The position numbers and the translations under genes are program-made. The notes under the pieces were generated by a model. That model did no database searches. It was not told the origin of the DNA and saw nothing but the letters and a program-made list of their open reading frames with translations. Positions 1 to 7,679 of a DNA stretch of 64,000 nt are shown here, in pieces. This stretch comes from Soehngenia sp. GTDB lineage: Bacteria; Bacillota; Clostridia; Tissierellales; Tissierellaceae. Position 1 is the first letter of the stretch; each line of letters opens with the position of its first letter. Where the stretch lies: assembly GCA_024637045.1 (NCBI GenBank), contig JAGXFX010000011.1, positions 1-64,000 on the forward strand, in the 5' to 3' direction.

Positions 1-1797
1 AGTTGGGCAACATACCAAGGTGTGGTAGGTGCAAACGTAGTGACCAACCAAGACACTCAAACTGATGTAGATGCGGCAACCCTTGCAATTACAACAGCAC
101 AGGGAGACCTAGTAGAAATAGCTGACGTAACAGCCTATGAATCGTCATTGGCAGCAGTCACTGAAGCTGATTATACTGAAGCAAGTTGGGCTGCATATCA
201 ATTAGTAGTAGCAGCTAACGCAGTAACAGTTGCTGATACCCAGGAAGATGTAGATGCAGCAACATTAGCAATAGCAGAAGCACAAAACGATTTAGTAACA
301 GCAATAGATGCAAATCTCCAAGCAGCCAAGGATGCTGAAGTAGCATTAACAGCATCTGATTATGTAGATTACAGTGCCGTAACAACAGCACTAACGATGC
401 CAGAAACTGATGATGCAGAGAAGATATCTAAAACAACAGCAATCAATGATGCAATAGCAGGCTTGATTGAAGTAGTAGAAGCAATTATTCAAACAACCAC
501 AACAGCAAGTGATGTAAGTGTTGTGAGCGGTGGAACCAATAAAGCGAACTGGTGGATAAGAGTAATTCCAAAAGACGAAAATGAAGACCAATTATCCTAT
601 GGTCAAGATGAGATGACTGCTGCATGGCAAGTAAAGCCAGGTGGAGTAATAGTGGACATGATGGATCATATGGATAATCCAGAAACTGGAGCAGTAGCTG
701 TTGCATTATTCTTGGTTAATAATCAGGGAGCATATGATGAAGGCAACCACGAATTCCATTATGTAGTAAATGGTAAGCATTATGTGTTAAAAGTTAAGTT
801 TAATGCAGATACGCTAAGCGAAGTAAATAATCATAGTTATACCCATCTAGGTATTTTTAGGGTAGAAAAAATCTCTGAAGCAACTGTAATAATCAATAAA
901 GCAGTTGTAGGTGGAGTACCAGATGATGCAACAACAGTTGAGTCAGCAACTAACAACCCTGATTTTTCAGTAATAAGCATTAATTGGGGCAGTTTGTTTA
1001 CTAGTGAAAATACTTTCAGTGCTTATGCATTCTATCAACCAACAATTATATTGGAATCTAAAAATGGGAAAAAGTTTTCAGAGACAGTAACAATTATTGT
1101 AGACGGATCAAGCAACATAACTGAAGTAACTACAATAGGAGCAGACTTTGGGAATACAGTATCCTTTAGAGCACAATATACAACAACTAATCGACTTATA
1201 AGTGTAGCAGGGAAATCTGACGGAATGCCATCAGGTAGTGGCGATGGTTTATCAAACCCCAGAATTTGGGATGTAGAAGTAACGCAAGCATCAATAGGTT
1301 TGTCAGATATTGAAGTCGCTGAAGGGGCCACAAAAAACTTATATACTGACGCAGTCTTTACTGAAGAGATAACAGGGTCAGATATTATTCCAATAGGTGA
1401 AGAGGGACTAACGGCATATATCAAAGTAACTAGCCAAGACGGTATTGAACAATATCATGCAGTTAACATAATTATAGAACCCTTCTTCGACTTCGCGATA
1501 ACGTATTCTAGCCATCCAAGTAGTGTTAACATATGGACCAATCCTGGTAAAACGGTTGGCGCCAATCCTATACCTGCACCTACTGATTTCATCATTAGCG
1601 GAACAGATGCTAACGGAAGGGCTGTAATCAGTGTCCGCATATTTTCTAGTGGTATAGAACTTGTTTTATCGGAGCCTCTTCAATCTGGGGAAGTTATTAC
1701 TGTGAGTTACGAGCCAGGAACTAATCAAATGCTTGATGGATCTGGACAATTGGTGCTGGCATTTTCTGATCTTCCAGTTAATAACCGCGTGGAATAG
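1..1797 (+). CDS. Secreted FIVAR-repeat protein, 3' part (5' end outside window)
   Basis: The frame is open from the first base, so the start lies upstream; 598 residues are visible. The N-terminal part holds FIVAR-like repeats. Two near-identical blocks contain SWATYQ/SWAAYQ followed by VDAATLAI and an AQxDLV ending, at residues 1-40 and 60-102, rich in Ala, Thr and Val with almost no Cys. FIVAR modules are common in clostridial cell-surface and exoenzyme proteins. The middle (about 170-440) is beta-rich and not recognised. The last 100 residues resemble a SwmB-type repeat, ending in an AFSDLPVNN-like motif. No LPXTG motif or C-terminal membrane anchor is present, so the protein is probably released or held non-covalently. 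Function cannot be assigned without the missing N-terminus. Confidence 0.7.
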   Translation, partial: SWATYQGVVGANVVTNQDTQTDVDAATLAITTAQGDLVEIADVTAYESSLAAVTEADYTEASWAAYQLVVAANAVTVADTQEDVDAATLAIAEAQNDLVTAIDANLQAAKDAEVALTASDYVDYSAVTTALTMPETDDAEKISKTTAINDAIAGLIEVVEAIIQTTTTASDVSVVSGGTNKANWWIRVIPKDENEDQLSYGQDEMTAAWQVKPGGVIVDMMDHMDNPETGAVAVALFLVNNQGAYDEGNHEFHYVVNGKHYVLKVKFNADTLSEVNNHSYTHLGIFRVEKISEATVIINKAVVGGVPDDATTVESATNNPDFSVISINWGSLFTSENTFSAYAFYQPTIILESKNGKKFSETVTIIVDGSSNITEVTTIGADFGNTVSFRAQYTTTNRLISVAGKSDGMPSGSGDGLSNPRIWDVEVTQASIGLSDIEVAEGATKNLYTDAVFTEEITGSDIIPIGEEGLTAYIKVTSQDGIEQYHAVNIIIEPFFDFAITYSSHPSSVNIWTNPGKTVGANPIPAPTDFIISGTDANGRAVISVRIFSSGIELVLSEPLQSGEVITVSYEPGTNQMLDGSGQLVLAFSDLPVNNRVE

Positions 1798-1825
1798 CTT
1801 AACATCCATAGCTAGAACAACAATA

Positions 1826-1878
1826 GTAAACCCCTGCACATCTTGGGAGCTATCAACTCTTAAGGGGCTGGGGTTTAC
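1826..1878 (+). terminator. Inverted repeat after FIVAR protein
   Basis: GTAAACCCC at 1826-1834 pairs with GGGGTTTAC at 1870-1878, with an inner loop of about 35 nt. No clear T-run follows, so it may be a weak terminator or a 3'-end stabilising hairpin for the upstream gene. The stretch from here to the next hairpin at about 2000 shows nothing else. Confidence 0.4.
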
Positions 1879-1992
1879 CTAACTAATAAAGCATTTGAGC
1901 ATAGACAATAAAGTTCTATACTAGTAATCTAAGATTATGTTTAGTGAACCACATCAGATTGTAGTCGGGTTTTTGACCAATTCTATATATAA

Positions 1993-2034
1993 ACAAAAAA
2001 TAAAAAACGCTGGAATCTTTAAATTCCAGCGTTT
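1993..2034 (-). terminator. Terminator of tRNA-Pro
   Basis: AAACGCTGGAAT (2005-2016) and ATTCCAGCGTTT (2023-2034) form a 12-bp stem with a 6-nt loop. Read on the minus strand it is followed by a T-rich tract (TTTTTTATTTTTT), making a good intrinsic terminator just downstream of the minus-strand tRNA. It may act in both directions. Confidence 0.75.
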
Positions 2035-2038
2035 CTAA

Positions 2039-2115
2039 TGGTCGGGGTGAGAGGATTTGAACCCCCGGCCCCATGGTCCCAAACCACGTGCGCTACCAAA
2101 CTGCGCTACACCCCG
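2039..2115 (-). tRNA. tRNA-Pro (anticodon TGG)
   Basis: On the minus strand the 77-nt sequence begins CGGGGTG and ends CACCCCG-A-CCA, so the acceptor stem pairs 7 of 7 and the CCA tail is encoded. The anticodon arm reads CGTGGTTTGGGACCATG with TGG in the loop. The T arm carries GGTTCAAATCC. The unpaired C1/A73-type start and the D arm GCGCAG..GGTAGCGC are typical of tRNA-Pro. It reads CCN proline codons, chiefly CCA. It stands alone, with its own terminator downstream. Confidence 0.95.
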
Positions 2116-2273
2116 ACGTTTTTTGTCAACTTCTTAATTATAAGGCAATTCCAATTAAAATGCAAGAGCTTTTTTAAAATTGTTTTTGTCTTTCTCGGAA
2201 GCTGTAAATATCATTATATATTCACAACCAACTAAAGTCAACATACTGAACATAATATTAGATCAAAAAACAA

Positions 2274-2302
2274 TTGACTACCATACCTCGTTGTGCTATT
2301 AT
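2274..2302 (+). promoter_or_regulatory. Promoter of metK S-box transcript
   Basis: TTGACT (2274-2279), a 17-bp spacer and TATTAT (2297-2302) form a good sigma-A promoter. The expected start lies about 20 bases upstream of the SAM-I aptamer. Confidence 0.7.
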
Positions 2303-2331
2303 TTCACTTAGTGAAAATAAATATCTTGATT

Positions 2332-2466
2332 ACCTTATCAAGAGTGGTGGAGGGATAGGCCCTATGAAGCCCGGCAACCTGTTTAACAGGTGCTAAATCC
2401 TACAGAATGTGATTCTGGAAGATGAGGTGTAGTGCGAACTCACCTTGTCTTGATGACAAGGTTTTT
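2332..2466 (+). promoter_or_regulatory. SAM-I riboswitch (S-box) with terminator, upstream of metK
   Basis: The aptamer is at 2332-2428. P1 is ACCTTATC/GATGAGGT, and the S-box core elements GTGGAGGGA, GGCCCTATGAAGCCCGGCAACC and GGTGCTAAATCC are all present. The expression platform follows: CCTTGTC (2443-2449) and GACAAGG (2455-2461) plus TTTTTCT form a terminator. AGGTG (2425-2429) can pair with CACCT (2441-2445) as the antiterminator, so SAM binding that stabilises P1 should favour termination. This gives end-product control of SAM synthetase. Confidence 0.95.
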
Positions 2467-2487
2467 CTAATTTTAAGGAGGAAAAAA

Positions 2488-3669
2488 ATGAAAAAATGGT
2501 TATTTACATCGGAGTCCGTAACAGAAGGACATCCTGATAAAGTCTGTGACCAGATATCAGACGCAATACTGGATGCAATCCTTGAGCAGGACCCAGAAGC
2601 CCGAGTGGCATGTGAAACAATGGTAACAACTGGAATGGTGCTTGTTTCAGGTGAAATTACAACTAACTGCTATGCAGATATTCCTAAAATAGTAAGAAAG
2701 ACAATAGCAGATATTGGCTATGTAAGAGCAAAATATGGATTTGATGCAGACACTTGTGCAGTACTGACATCAATAAATGAACAATCACCTGATATCGCAA
2801 GGGGAGTTGACAAGGCTCTAGAGCAGAAGGAACTAAGTGAAGATGAGATGGACAAGACTGGTGCAGGAGACCAGGGTATGATGTTTGGATTTGCCTGTAA
2901 TGAGACAGAAGAATTGATGCCTCTGCCAATATCTCTGGCACACAAACTCTCAAGAAGACTTTCAGAGGTAAGAAAAGACGATACTCTAAACTACCTGAGA
3001 CCAGATGGAAAGACACAGGTTACTGTTGAATATCATGATGACAAGCCTTTTAGAATTGAGAATGTTGTCGTGTCAACTCAACACAGTCCAGTTGTTTCTT
3101 TGGAACAAATAAGAGAAGACATTGAGAAGTATGTAATCAACGAAATTATTCCTGAAGAAATGATGGATGAAAATACCAAGATCTATGTAAATCCAACTGG
3201 AAGATTTGTTGTTGGTGGACCTATGGGTGATGCAGGACTTACCGGCAGAAAGATTATCGTAGATACCTACGGTGGATATGCAAGACATGGTGGTGGAGCT
3301 TTCTCAGGAAAAGACGCTACAAAGGTTGACAGATCTGCCGCTTATGCTTCAAGATATGTAGCCAAGAATATTGTAGCTGCTGGACTTGCAGACAAATGTG
3401 AAGTTGCACTTGCCTATGCAATAGGAGTTGCTCATCCCCTTTCAATCAATGTTGACACATTTGGAACAGGAAGACTCACCGATGAGGAAATAACTCAATT
3501 GGTTAAGGACAACTTTGACTTGAGACCAGCTGCAATAATCAGAGATCTTGACCTTAGAAAACCAATCTACAGACAGCTTGCTGCTTATGGACATATGGGT
3601 AGAACGGATGTCGAGCTAACGTGGGAGAGGACAGACAAAGCTGAAGCTCTTAAAAAAGCATTAAAATAA
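2488..3669 (+). CDS. metK: S-adenosylmethionine synthetase
   Basis: Makes SAM from methionine and ATP, releasing phosphate and diphosphate; a cytosolic tetramer in the known family. The 393 residues match the usual length. Signature motifs are [16 protein letters not shown] near the N-terminus (ATP and metal site), [10 protein letters not shown] in the middle, and [19 protein letters not shown] in the C-terminal third. ATG 2488 is chosen over an upstream in-frame ATG at 2422 because AGGAGG lies just before it and the upstream ATG falls inside the riboswitch. The gene is single, under the SAM-I riboswitch, and ends before a repeat element and a large palindrome. Confidence 0.97.
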   Translation: MKKWLFTSESVTEGHPDKVCDQISDAILDAILEQDPEARVACETMVTTGMVLVSGEITTNCYADIPKIVRKTIADIGYVRAKYGFDADTCAVLTSINEQSPDIARGVDKALEQKELSEDEMDKTGAGDQGMMFGFACNETEELMPLPISLAHKLSRRLSEVRKDDTLNYLRPDGKTQVTVEYHDDKPFRIENVVVSTQHSPVVSLEQIREDIEKYVINEIIPEEMMDENTKIYVNPTGRFVVGGPMGDAGLTGRKIIVDTYGGYARHGGGAFSGKDATKVDRSAAYASRYVAKNIVAAGLADKCEVALAYAIGVAHPLSINVDTFGTGRLTDEEITQLVKDNFDLRPAAIIRDLDLRKPIYRQLAAYGHMGRTDVELTWERTDKAEALKKALK

Positions 3670-3692
3670 AAAAACATCTGATATAAGTAAAG

Positions 3693-3764
3693 GTAGCTTT
3701 TTATGATACTCACGTACGGAAATTTCATGATCCAAAGAAAGTAGAAATTTCCTATTCGTAATAA
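3693..3764 (+). repeat. 72-bp dispersed element, copy A
   Basis: About 90% identical, without gaps, to 39732-39803. Both copies keep the dyad arms GGAAATTT (here 3718-3725) and AAATTTCC (3745-3752) and the tail CTATTCGTAATAA exactly. The promoter-like hexamers seen in the other copy are altered here (ATGATA and CATGAT). It lies between metK and recD2, just before a perfect palindrome. Not recognised as a known family. Confidence 0.75.
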
Positions 3765-3767
3765 TCC

Positions 3768-3807
3768 AAATCCCTCCAATATACAATATTGTATATTGGA
3801 GGGATTT
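3768..3807. terminator. Perfect 40-bp palindrome between metK and recD2
   Basis: The arms AAATCCCTCCAATATACAAT (3768-3787) and their exact reverse complement (3788-3807) meet with no spacer. Followed by TTTCTTGTT it can terminate metK transcripts. It also overlaps a TTGTAT (3789-3794) with an 18-bp spacer to TATAAT (3813-3818), the likely recD2 promoter, so it could be an operator as well. Confidence 0.6.
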
Positions 3808-3844
3808 CTTGTTATAATGGAAGTATGAGAAAGAAGGTGAGAAT

Positions 3845-6091
3845 GTGGAAATACAGGGAATTGTTGAGGATATAATCTACAGGAATGAATCCAACGGTTA
3901 TACTGTCGGAAAATTATATACATCTGATGGGAGCATTACCTTCGTAGGTCAGGTTCCTTACATACAGAATGACCAGGCGGTCCTTTTAAATGGGGAATGG
4001 ATTTATCACAACAAATTCGGTGAGCAATTCCAGTTCGAGTCCATGGAAACCATCATGCCTACAACCACCAAGGGTATCGAGAATTATCTTGGATCGGGAT
4101 TGATTCCACATATCGGACCGAAGACAGCGAAACGAATAGTTGATAAATTTGGTGAAAAGGCACTTGATATAATTCAGTATTATCCTGAGAGACTTCTTGA
4201 AATTGAAGGGATTGGCAAGAAAAAATTAAAGGTCATAATGGAATCCTTCGACGAGCAGAGGGAGATTCGTGAAGTTATGGTCGCACTTCAGGAATTTAAT
4301 ATCAGCCCGAACCAGAGCATGAAAATCTACAAGGAGTACGGGACTGAAACATTAAAGGTTATTCGTGAGAACCCATACAGACTTGCTGAGGATATCCATG
4401 GGATGGGATTTAGAACTGCTGATGAAATTGCAGAGAAGGTTGGTCTGGAGAAGAGTTCACCTCACAGACTTCAGGCTGGATTAAAATATGTTGTAACAAG
4501 AGCTGCCGGTGAAGGACATTGTTATCTCCCGGAAGGCGAGCTTCTTGACAAGGCAGCGGGTCTTTTACAGATTAGATCAGAGGATTTGAATGATCCACTA
4601 ACCTCCCTTTTATTAAGTAAAAGCTTTCATCTGGTCCAAAGCGGAGAAGAGAGAATAGTTTACTATATGCCATATCACATGGCTGAAAACAGCGTTGCAA
4701 AGGTTCTTGTGGAGCTTAGCCTTGTTGAACAGGATGAGATTGTAGCTGATATGGAGAAAGCTCTTGATAATCTTGAAAAGAACCAGGAGTTTTCCTTTGG
4801 CAAGAAGCAAAGGGATGCTGTACAAAGTGTTTTGCAGAATGGGGTAACAGTAATTACAGGTGGTCCCGGAACGGGAAAGACAACAATAATAAACGCTATA
4901 ATTGCACTGATGGAAGCAGAAAAGAAGGAGATTCTGCTTGCAGCTCCCACGGGAAGAGCAGCAAAGAGGATTACAGAAACCACAGGACGAGAGGCAAGGA
5001 CAATTCACAGACTTCTTGAAATCTCCTTCCAGGATGATAATCTTCAGTTCAACAAAAACGAAGAAGAACCTCTGGATGCTGATGTGGTAATTGTTGACGA
5101 GACGTCAATGGTTGATATTTTGCTAATGAATCAATTGCTTAGAGCAATTAAGCCAGGGACAAGACTTGTTCTTGTGGGAGATGTAGATCAACTTCCTTCC
5201 GTTGGTGCAGGGAATGTTTTGAGGGACATTATAAATTCAGGTGTAATCAAGGTAGTTATTTTAGATGAAATATTCCGACAAGGTGAGGAAAGCATGATAA
5301 TTGTAAATGCCCATCTTGTAAACAAAGGTGAAAAGCCGGTTCTTAATATAAAGGACAAGGATTTCTTCTTCATGTCAAAAGACAGCGGAATTGAAGTAAG
5401 AGATACAATTGTACAGCTTTGTCTTCACAGGCTGCCGGATTTCTATGGTCTGGACCCCATTCGGGATATTCAGGTTCTTTCGCCCATGAGAAAGGGTGAT
5501 TCCGGTGTTACTGCCCTAAACAAGGCGCTTCAGGAAGCAATCAATCCACCTTCTCCAAGGAAGAATGAAAAGGCAATGGGAGACGAGCTTTTCAGGGAAG
5601 GTGACAAGGTAATGCAGATCAAAAACAATTACAAGGCTTCCTGGGTTATAAAAAAGGACGGCATTAAGACAGAAGAAGGCGAGGGTGTATTTAACGGTGA
5701 CTTCGGATATGTTCAGCTGATAGATCAGGATGAGGGGATATTGCAGGTTGTCTTTGATGATGACAGGGAAGTGGAATATCAATTTACTCAACTGGATGAA
5801 TTGAGGCTTGCATATGCCACAACAATACACAAATCTCAGGGAAGTGAGTTTCCTGCAGTTGTTATTCCGGTTTTTTCAGGTCCCCCGATGCTACTAACCA
5901 GAAATCTTCTATATACTGCCATAACCAGGGCAAGGGATTTAGTGGTTCTTGTTGGTCATCACAGGTACTTGAACCAGATGATAAGAAATAATCTTATTAC
6001 AGAAAGATATTCATCTCTAGACAGAAAAATGCGTGAATATCTAAATATTATCTTAAACATGGATTCGGAGGGAGGAAGCTTTATTGATTGA
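3845..6091 (+). CDS. recD2: ATP-dependent DNA helicase RecD2
   Basis: A 5'-3' superfamily 1B helicase of the RecBC-independent RecD2/YrrC type, involved in DNA repair and replication-fork maintenance. The N-terminal OB-like region (residues 1-80, beginning MEIQGIVEDI) and the helix-hairpin-helix segment (about 80-200) distinguish RecD2 from RecD. Walker A is GGPGTGKTT near residue 340, Walker B is VVIVDETSM, and the motif VI region contains ATTIHKSQGSEF and LLYTAITRARDLV. The 748 residues fit the family. The start is GTG 3845, preceded by AAGGTGAG; no in-frame ATG is nearby. It overlaps the ComF-like gene by 8 nt, so the two are co-translated. Confidence 0.95.
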   Translation: MEIQGIVEDIIYRNESNGYTVGKLYTSDGSITFVGQVPYIQNDQAVLLNGEWIYHNKFGEQFQFESMETIMPTTTKGIENYLGSGLIPHIGPKTAKRIVDKFGEKALDIIQYYPERLLEIEGIGKKKLKVIMESFDEQREIREVMVALQEFNISPNQSMKIYKEYGTETLKVIRENPYRLAEDIHGMGFRTADEIAEKVGLEKSSPHRLQAGLKYVVTRAAGEGHCYLPEGELLDKAAGLLQIRSEDLNDPLTSLLLSKSFHLVQSGEERIVYYMPYHMAENSVAKVLVELSLVEQDEIVADMEKALDNLEKNQEFSFGKKQRDAVQSVLQNGVTVITGGPGTGKTTIINAIIALMEAEKKEILLAAPTGRAAKRITETTGREARTIHRLLEISFQDDNLQFNKNEEEPLDADVVIVDETSMVDILLMNQLLRAIKPGTRLVLVGDVDQLPSVGAGNVLRDIINSGVIKVVILDEIFRQGEESMIIVNAHLVNKGEKPVLNIKDKDFFFMSKDSGIEVRDTIVQLCLHRLPDFYGLDPIRDIQVLSPMRKGDSGVTALNKALQEAINPPSPRKNEKAMGDELFREGDKVMQIKNNYKASWVIKKDGIKTEEGEGVFNGDFGYVQLIDQDEGILQVVFDDDREVEYQFTQLDELRLAYATTIHKSQGSEFPAVVIPVFSGPPMLLTRNLLYTAITRARDLVVLVGHHRYLNQMIRNNLITERYSSLDRKMREYLNIILNMDSEGGSFID

Positions 6092-6731
6092 CAGACTTCT
6101 TTATCCCAAGGATAACTTTTGCTATATATGCAAGGATGCATCAAGGAACTTAGAGCACTCTTTATGTACGGAATGCAGATCTAGAATTGAGGAAATCCAT
6201 AAAGAGTTCAAAATCGACAGTCCCTATATAAAAAAATGTTATTCATCACTCTTTTATAATAATTTCACTAAGGATTCAATTCACCGTTTTAAGTTTGAAG
6301 ACAAGAGCTATCTTTACAGGACATTCCACTCCTATATGATGGAGACATTAAGTCGCAACAATATTATGGATTTTGATGTAATAATTCCTGTACCCGTCCA
6401 CTGGAGAAAAGAAGCGACTAGGGGATATAATCAAGCTTATCTACTTGCAAAACCAATTGCTATGAAGATGGAGAAGCTAATTCTCAAGGATTGTCTTGTT
6501 AAGTCGAGATGGACAAAGGAGCAAAATACCTTGTCGGCTTATGAACGAAATAATAATCTTATCGACTCTTTCAGGGTCAAAAAAAGAGAAAGAATCCTGG
6601 GTAAAAGGATTCTCCTTATTGATGATATATTCACTACGGGAAGTACGCTAAAGATATGCAGCCAGATTCTTGTTGAGGCGGGTGCTGCAGAAGTTATAGC
6701 TCTTACTCTTACTTCAACAAAAATGGAATAA
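6084..6731 (+). CDS. comF: ComF-family phosphoribosyltransferase-like protein
   Basis: A 215-residue ComF/GntX-type protein. The N-terminus has a zinc-ribbon arrangement (CYIC near residues 13-16 and CTEC near 33-36). The C-terminal half is a phosphoribosyltransferase fold with VIIPVPVHWRKEATRGYNQA and the PRPP loop LLIDDIFTTGSTL. In competent bacteria ComF acts late in DNA uptake. Many non-competent anaerobes keep the gene, so here its role is open. The start is TTG 6084 with GGAGGAAG 8 nt upstream, overlapping the end of recD2; pairing with a RecD2 helicase supports a DNA-processing role. Confidence 0.85.
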   Translation: MIDRLLYPKDNFCYICKDASRNLEHSLCTECRSRIEEIHKEFKIDSPYIKKCYSSLFYNNFTKDSIHRFKFEDKSYLYRTFHSYMMETLSRNNIMDFDVIIPVPVHWRKEATRGYNQAYLLAKPIAMKMEKLILKDCLVKSRWTKEQNTLSAYERNNNLIDSFRVKKRERILGKRILLIDDIFTTGSTLKICSQILVEAGAAEVIALTLTSTKME

Positions 6732-6758
6732 CCCAGCTTAAACTGGGTTATTTTTTTT
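6732..6758. terminator. Convergent terminator comF / yihY
   Basis: AACCCAG-cttaaa-CTGGGTT followed by a long T-run ends the recD2-comF transcript. The stem overlaps the last codons of the convergent minus-strand gene, whose stop TAA lies in the loop. Confidence 0.85.
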
Positions 6759-7667
6759 GTCCTTAATTATAAATCCGATCAAAACACTTCTCTCCTTGAC
6801 AGGCTTAAAATCATTTTTTTTAAGAGACTCAATTGTTGCATTGAGCTCACCACCCAGTACTATTACAATGCTGCTTATAAACAGCCACACAAGCATTACG
6901 ATTACTCCACCAAGACTTCCATATGTTACTGAATAACTACCGAAGGTGGATACATAAAATGAAAACAATAGTGATAGAATAATCCAGGCCAGAGATGCAA
7001 ATATTGCTCCTGGCAAGGTGGATTTTAAAGAAACGGACTTTCGGCCTTCTACGTTTGGACTATTCTTATAGAGTAGGCCGAATGTAAGTATCATAAACAA
7101 TAGAGGAATAATAAATCTTAGGTAATTCCAAAGGGTAACAAATAACTCTTCTATACCAAGAAAATTTGAGACAAATGTTCCCAGTAATTCACCAGCAACT
7201 AATGTTATAAATACAATGACTATCATAACGATCAATAGTATTGTATATAGAAGACTCATCCCCTTAAGCTTTAGAAAGGATCTGTTTTCAGTATAGTCAT
7301 ACGCTCTGTTTATGGCTTTAATCAAAGACTTTACTCCTGAAGAAGCAGTCCAGAGTCCTGCAATGGCTGCTATTGAAAGGAAACTCTGGGAGCTTGAGCT
7401 TACAACATCCTCATGAAAATTCTTAATAATATCCTGAATATCTGTAGGCATATACCGGATTAAATTCAGTAAAACATTATCCTGACCTAAAGGAGTATAA
7501 CTTATGATATTAAGTAGAACCATAAGAAATGGGAACAGGGAAAGTATTAGAAAGTAAGTTAGTTCGGCCCCTGTACCTGGAATGTTGTTTTTACCAAACC
7601 TATAAGCCAGCTGATCCAGTACCATAACCGGCTTTTTTTTAATATGTTTTTTTGCAAACTTTTCCAT
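6738..7667 (-). CDS. YihY/BrkB-family inner-membrane protein (UPF0761)
   Basis: An integral membrane protein of 309 residues with about six hydrophobic spans. The family hallmarks are an early PGTGAELTYFLILSLFPFL helix (residues 30-48), the GLWTASSGVKSLIKAINRAYD segment near 110, and late glycine-rich spans (SVTYGSLGGVIVMLVWLF). Members were once annotated as ribonuclease BN, which is wrong; the true function is unclear, possibly transport. ATG 7667 is preceded by AGGTGAT. It follows the S9 peptidase gene on the same strand with a 12-nt gap, so it is probably co-transcribed with it. Confidence 0.9.
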   Translation of the reverse strand: MEKFAKKHIKKKPVMVLDQLAYRFGKNNIPGTGAELTYFLILSLFPFLMVLLNIISYTPLGQDNVLLNLIRYMPTDIQDIIKNFHEDVVSSSSQSFLSIAAIAGLWTASSGVKSLIKAINRAYDYTENRSFLKLKGMSLLYTILLIVMIVIVFITLVAGELLGTFVSNFLGIEELFVTLWNYLRFIIPLLFMILTFGLLYKNSPNVEGRKSVSLKSTLPGAIFASLAWIILSLLFSFYVSTFGSYSVTYGSLGGVIVMLVWLFISSIVIVLGGELNATIESLKKNDFKPVKERSVLIGFIIKDKKNNPV

Positions 7668-7679
7668 ATAATCACCTGT

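Noticed and set aside
1035-1424. Minus-strand open frame inside the FIVAR gene, and similar opposite-strand frames inside metK, recD2, groEL and others
   Set aside because: They lack ribosome sites and recognisable products and lie wholly within well-supported genes.
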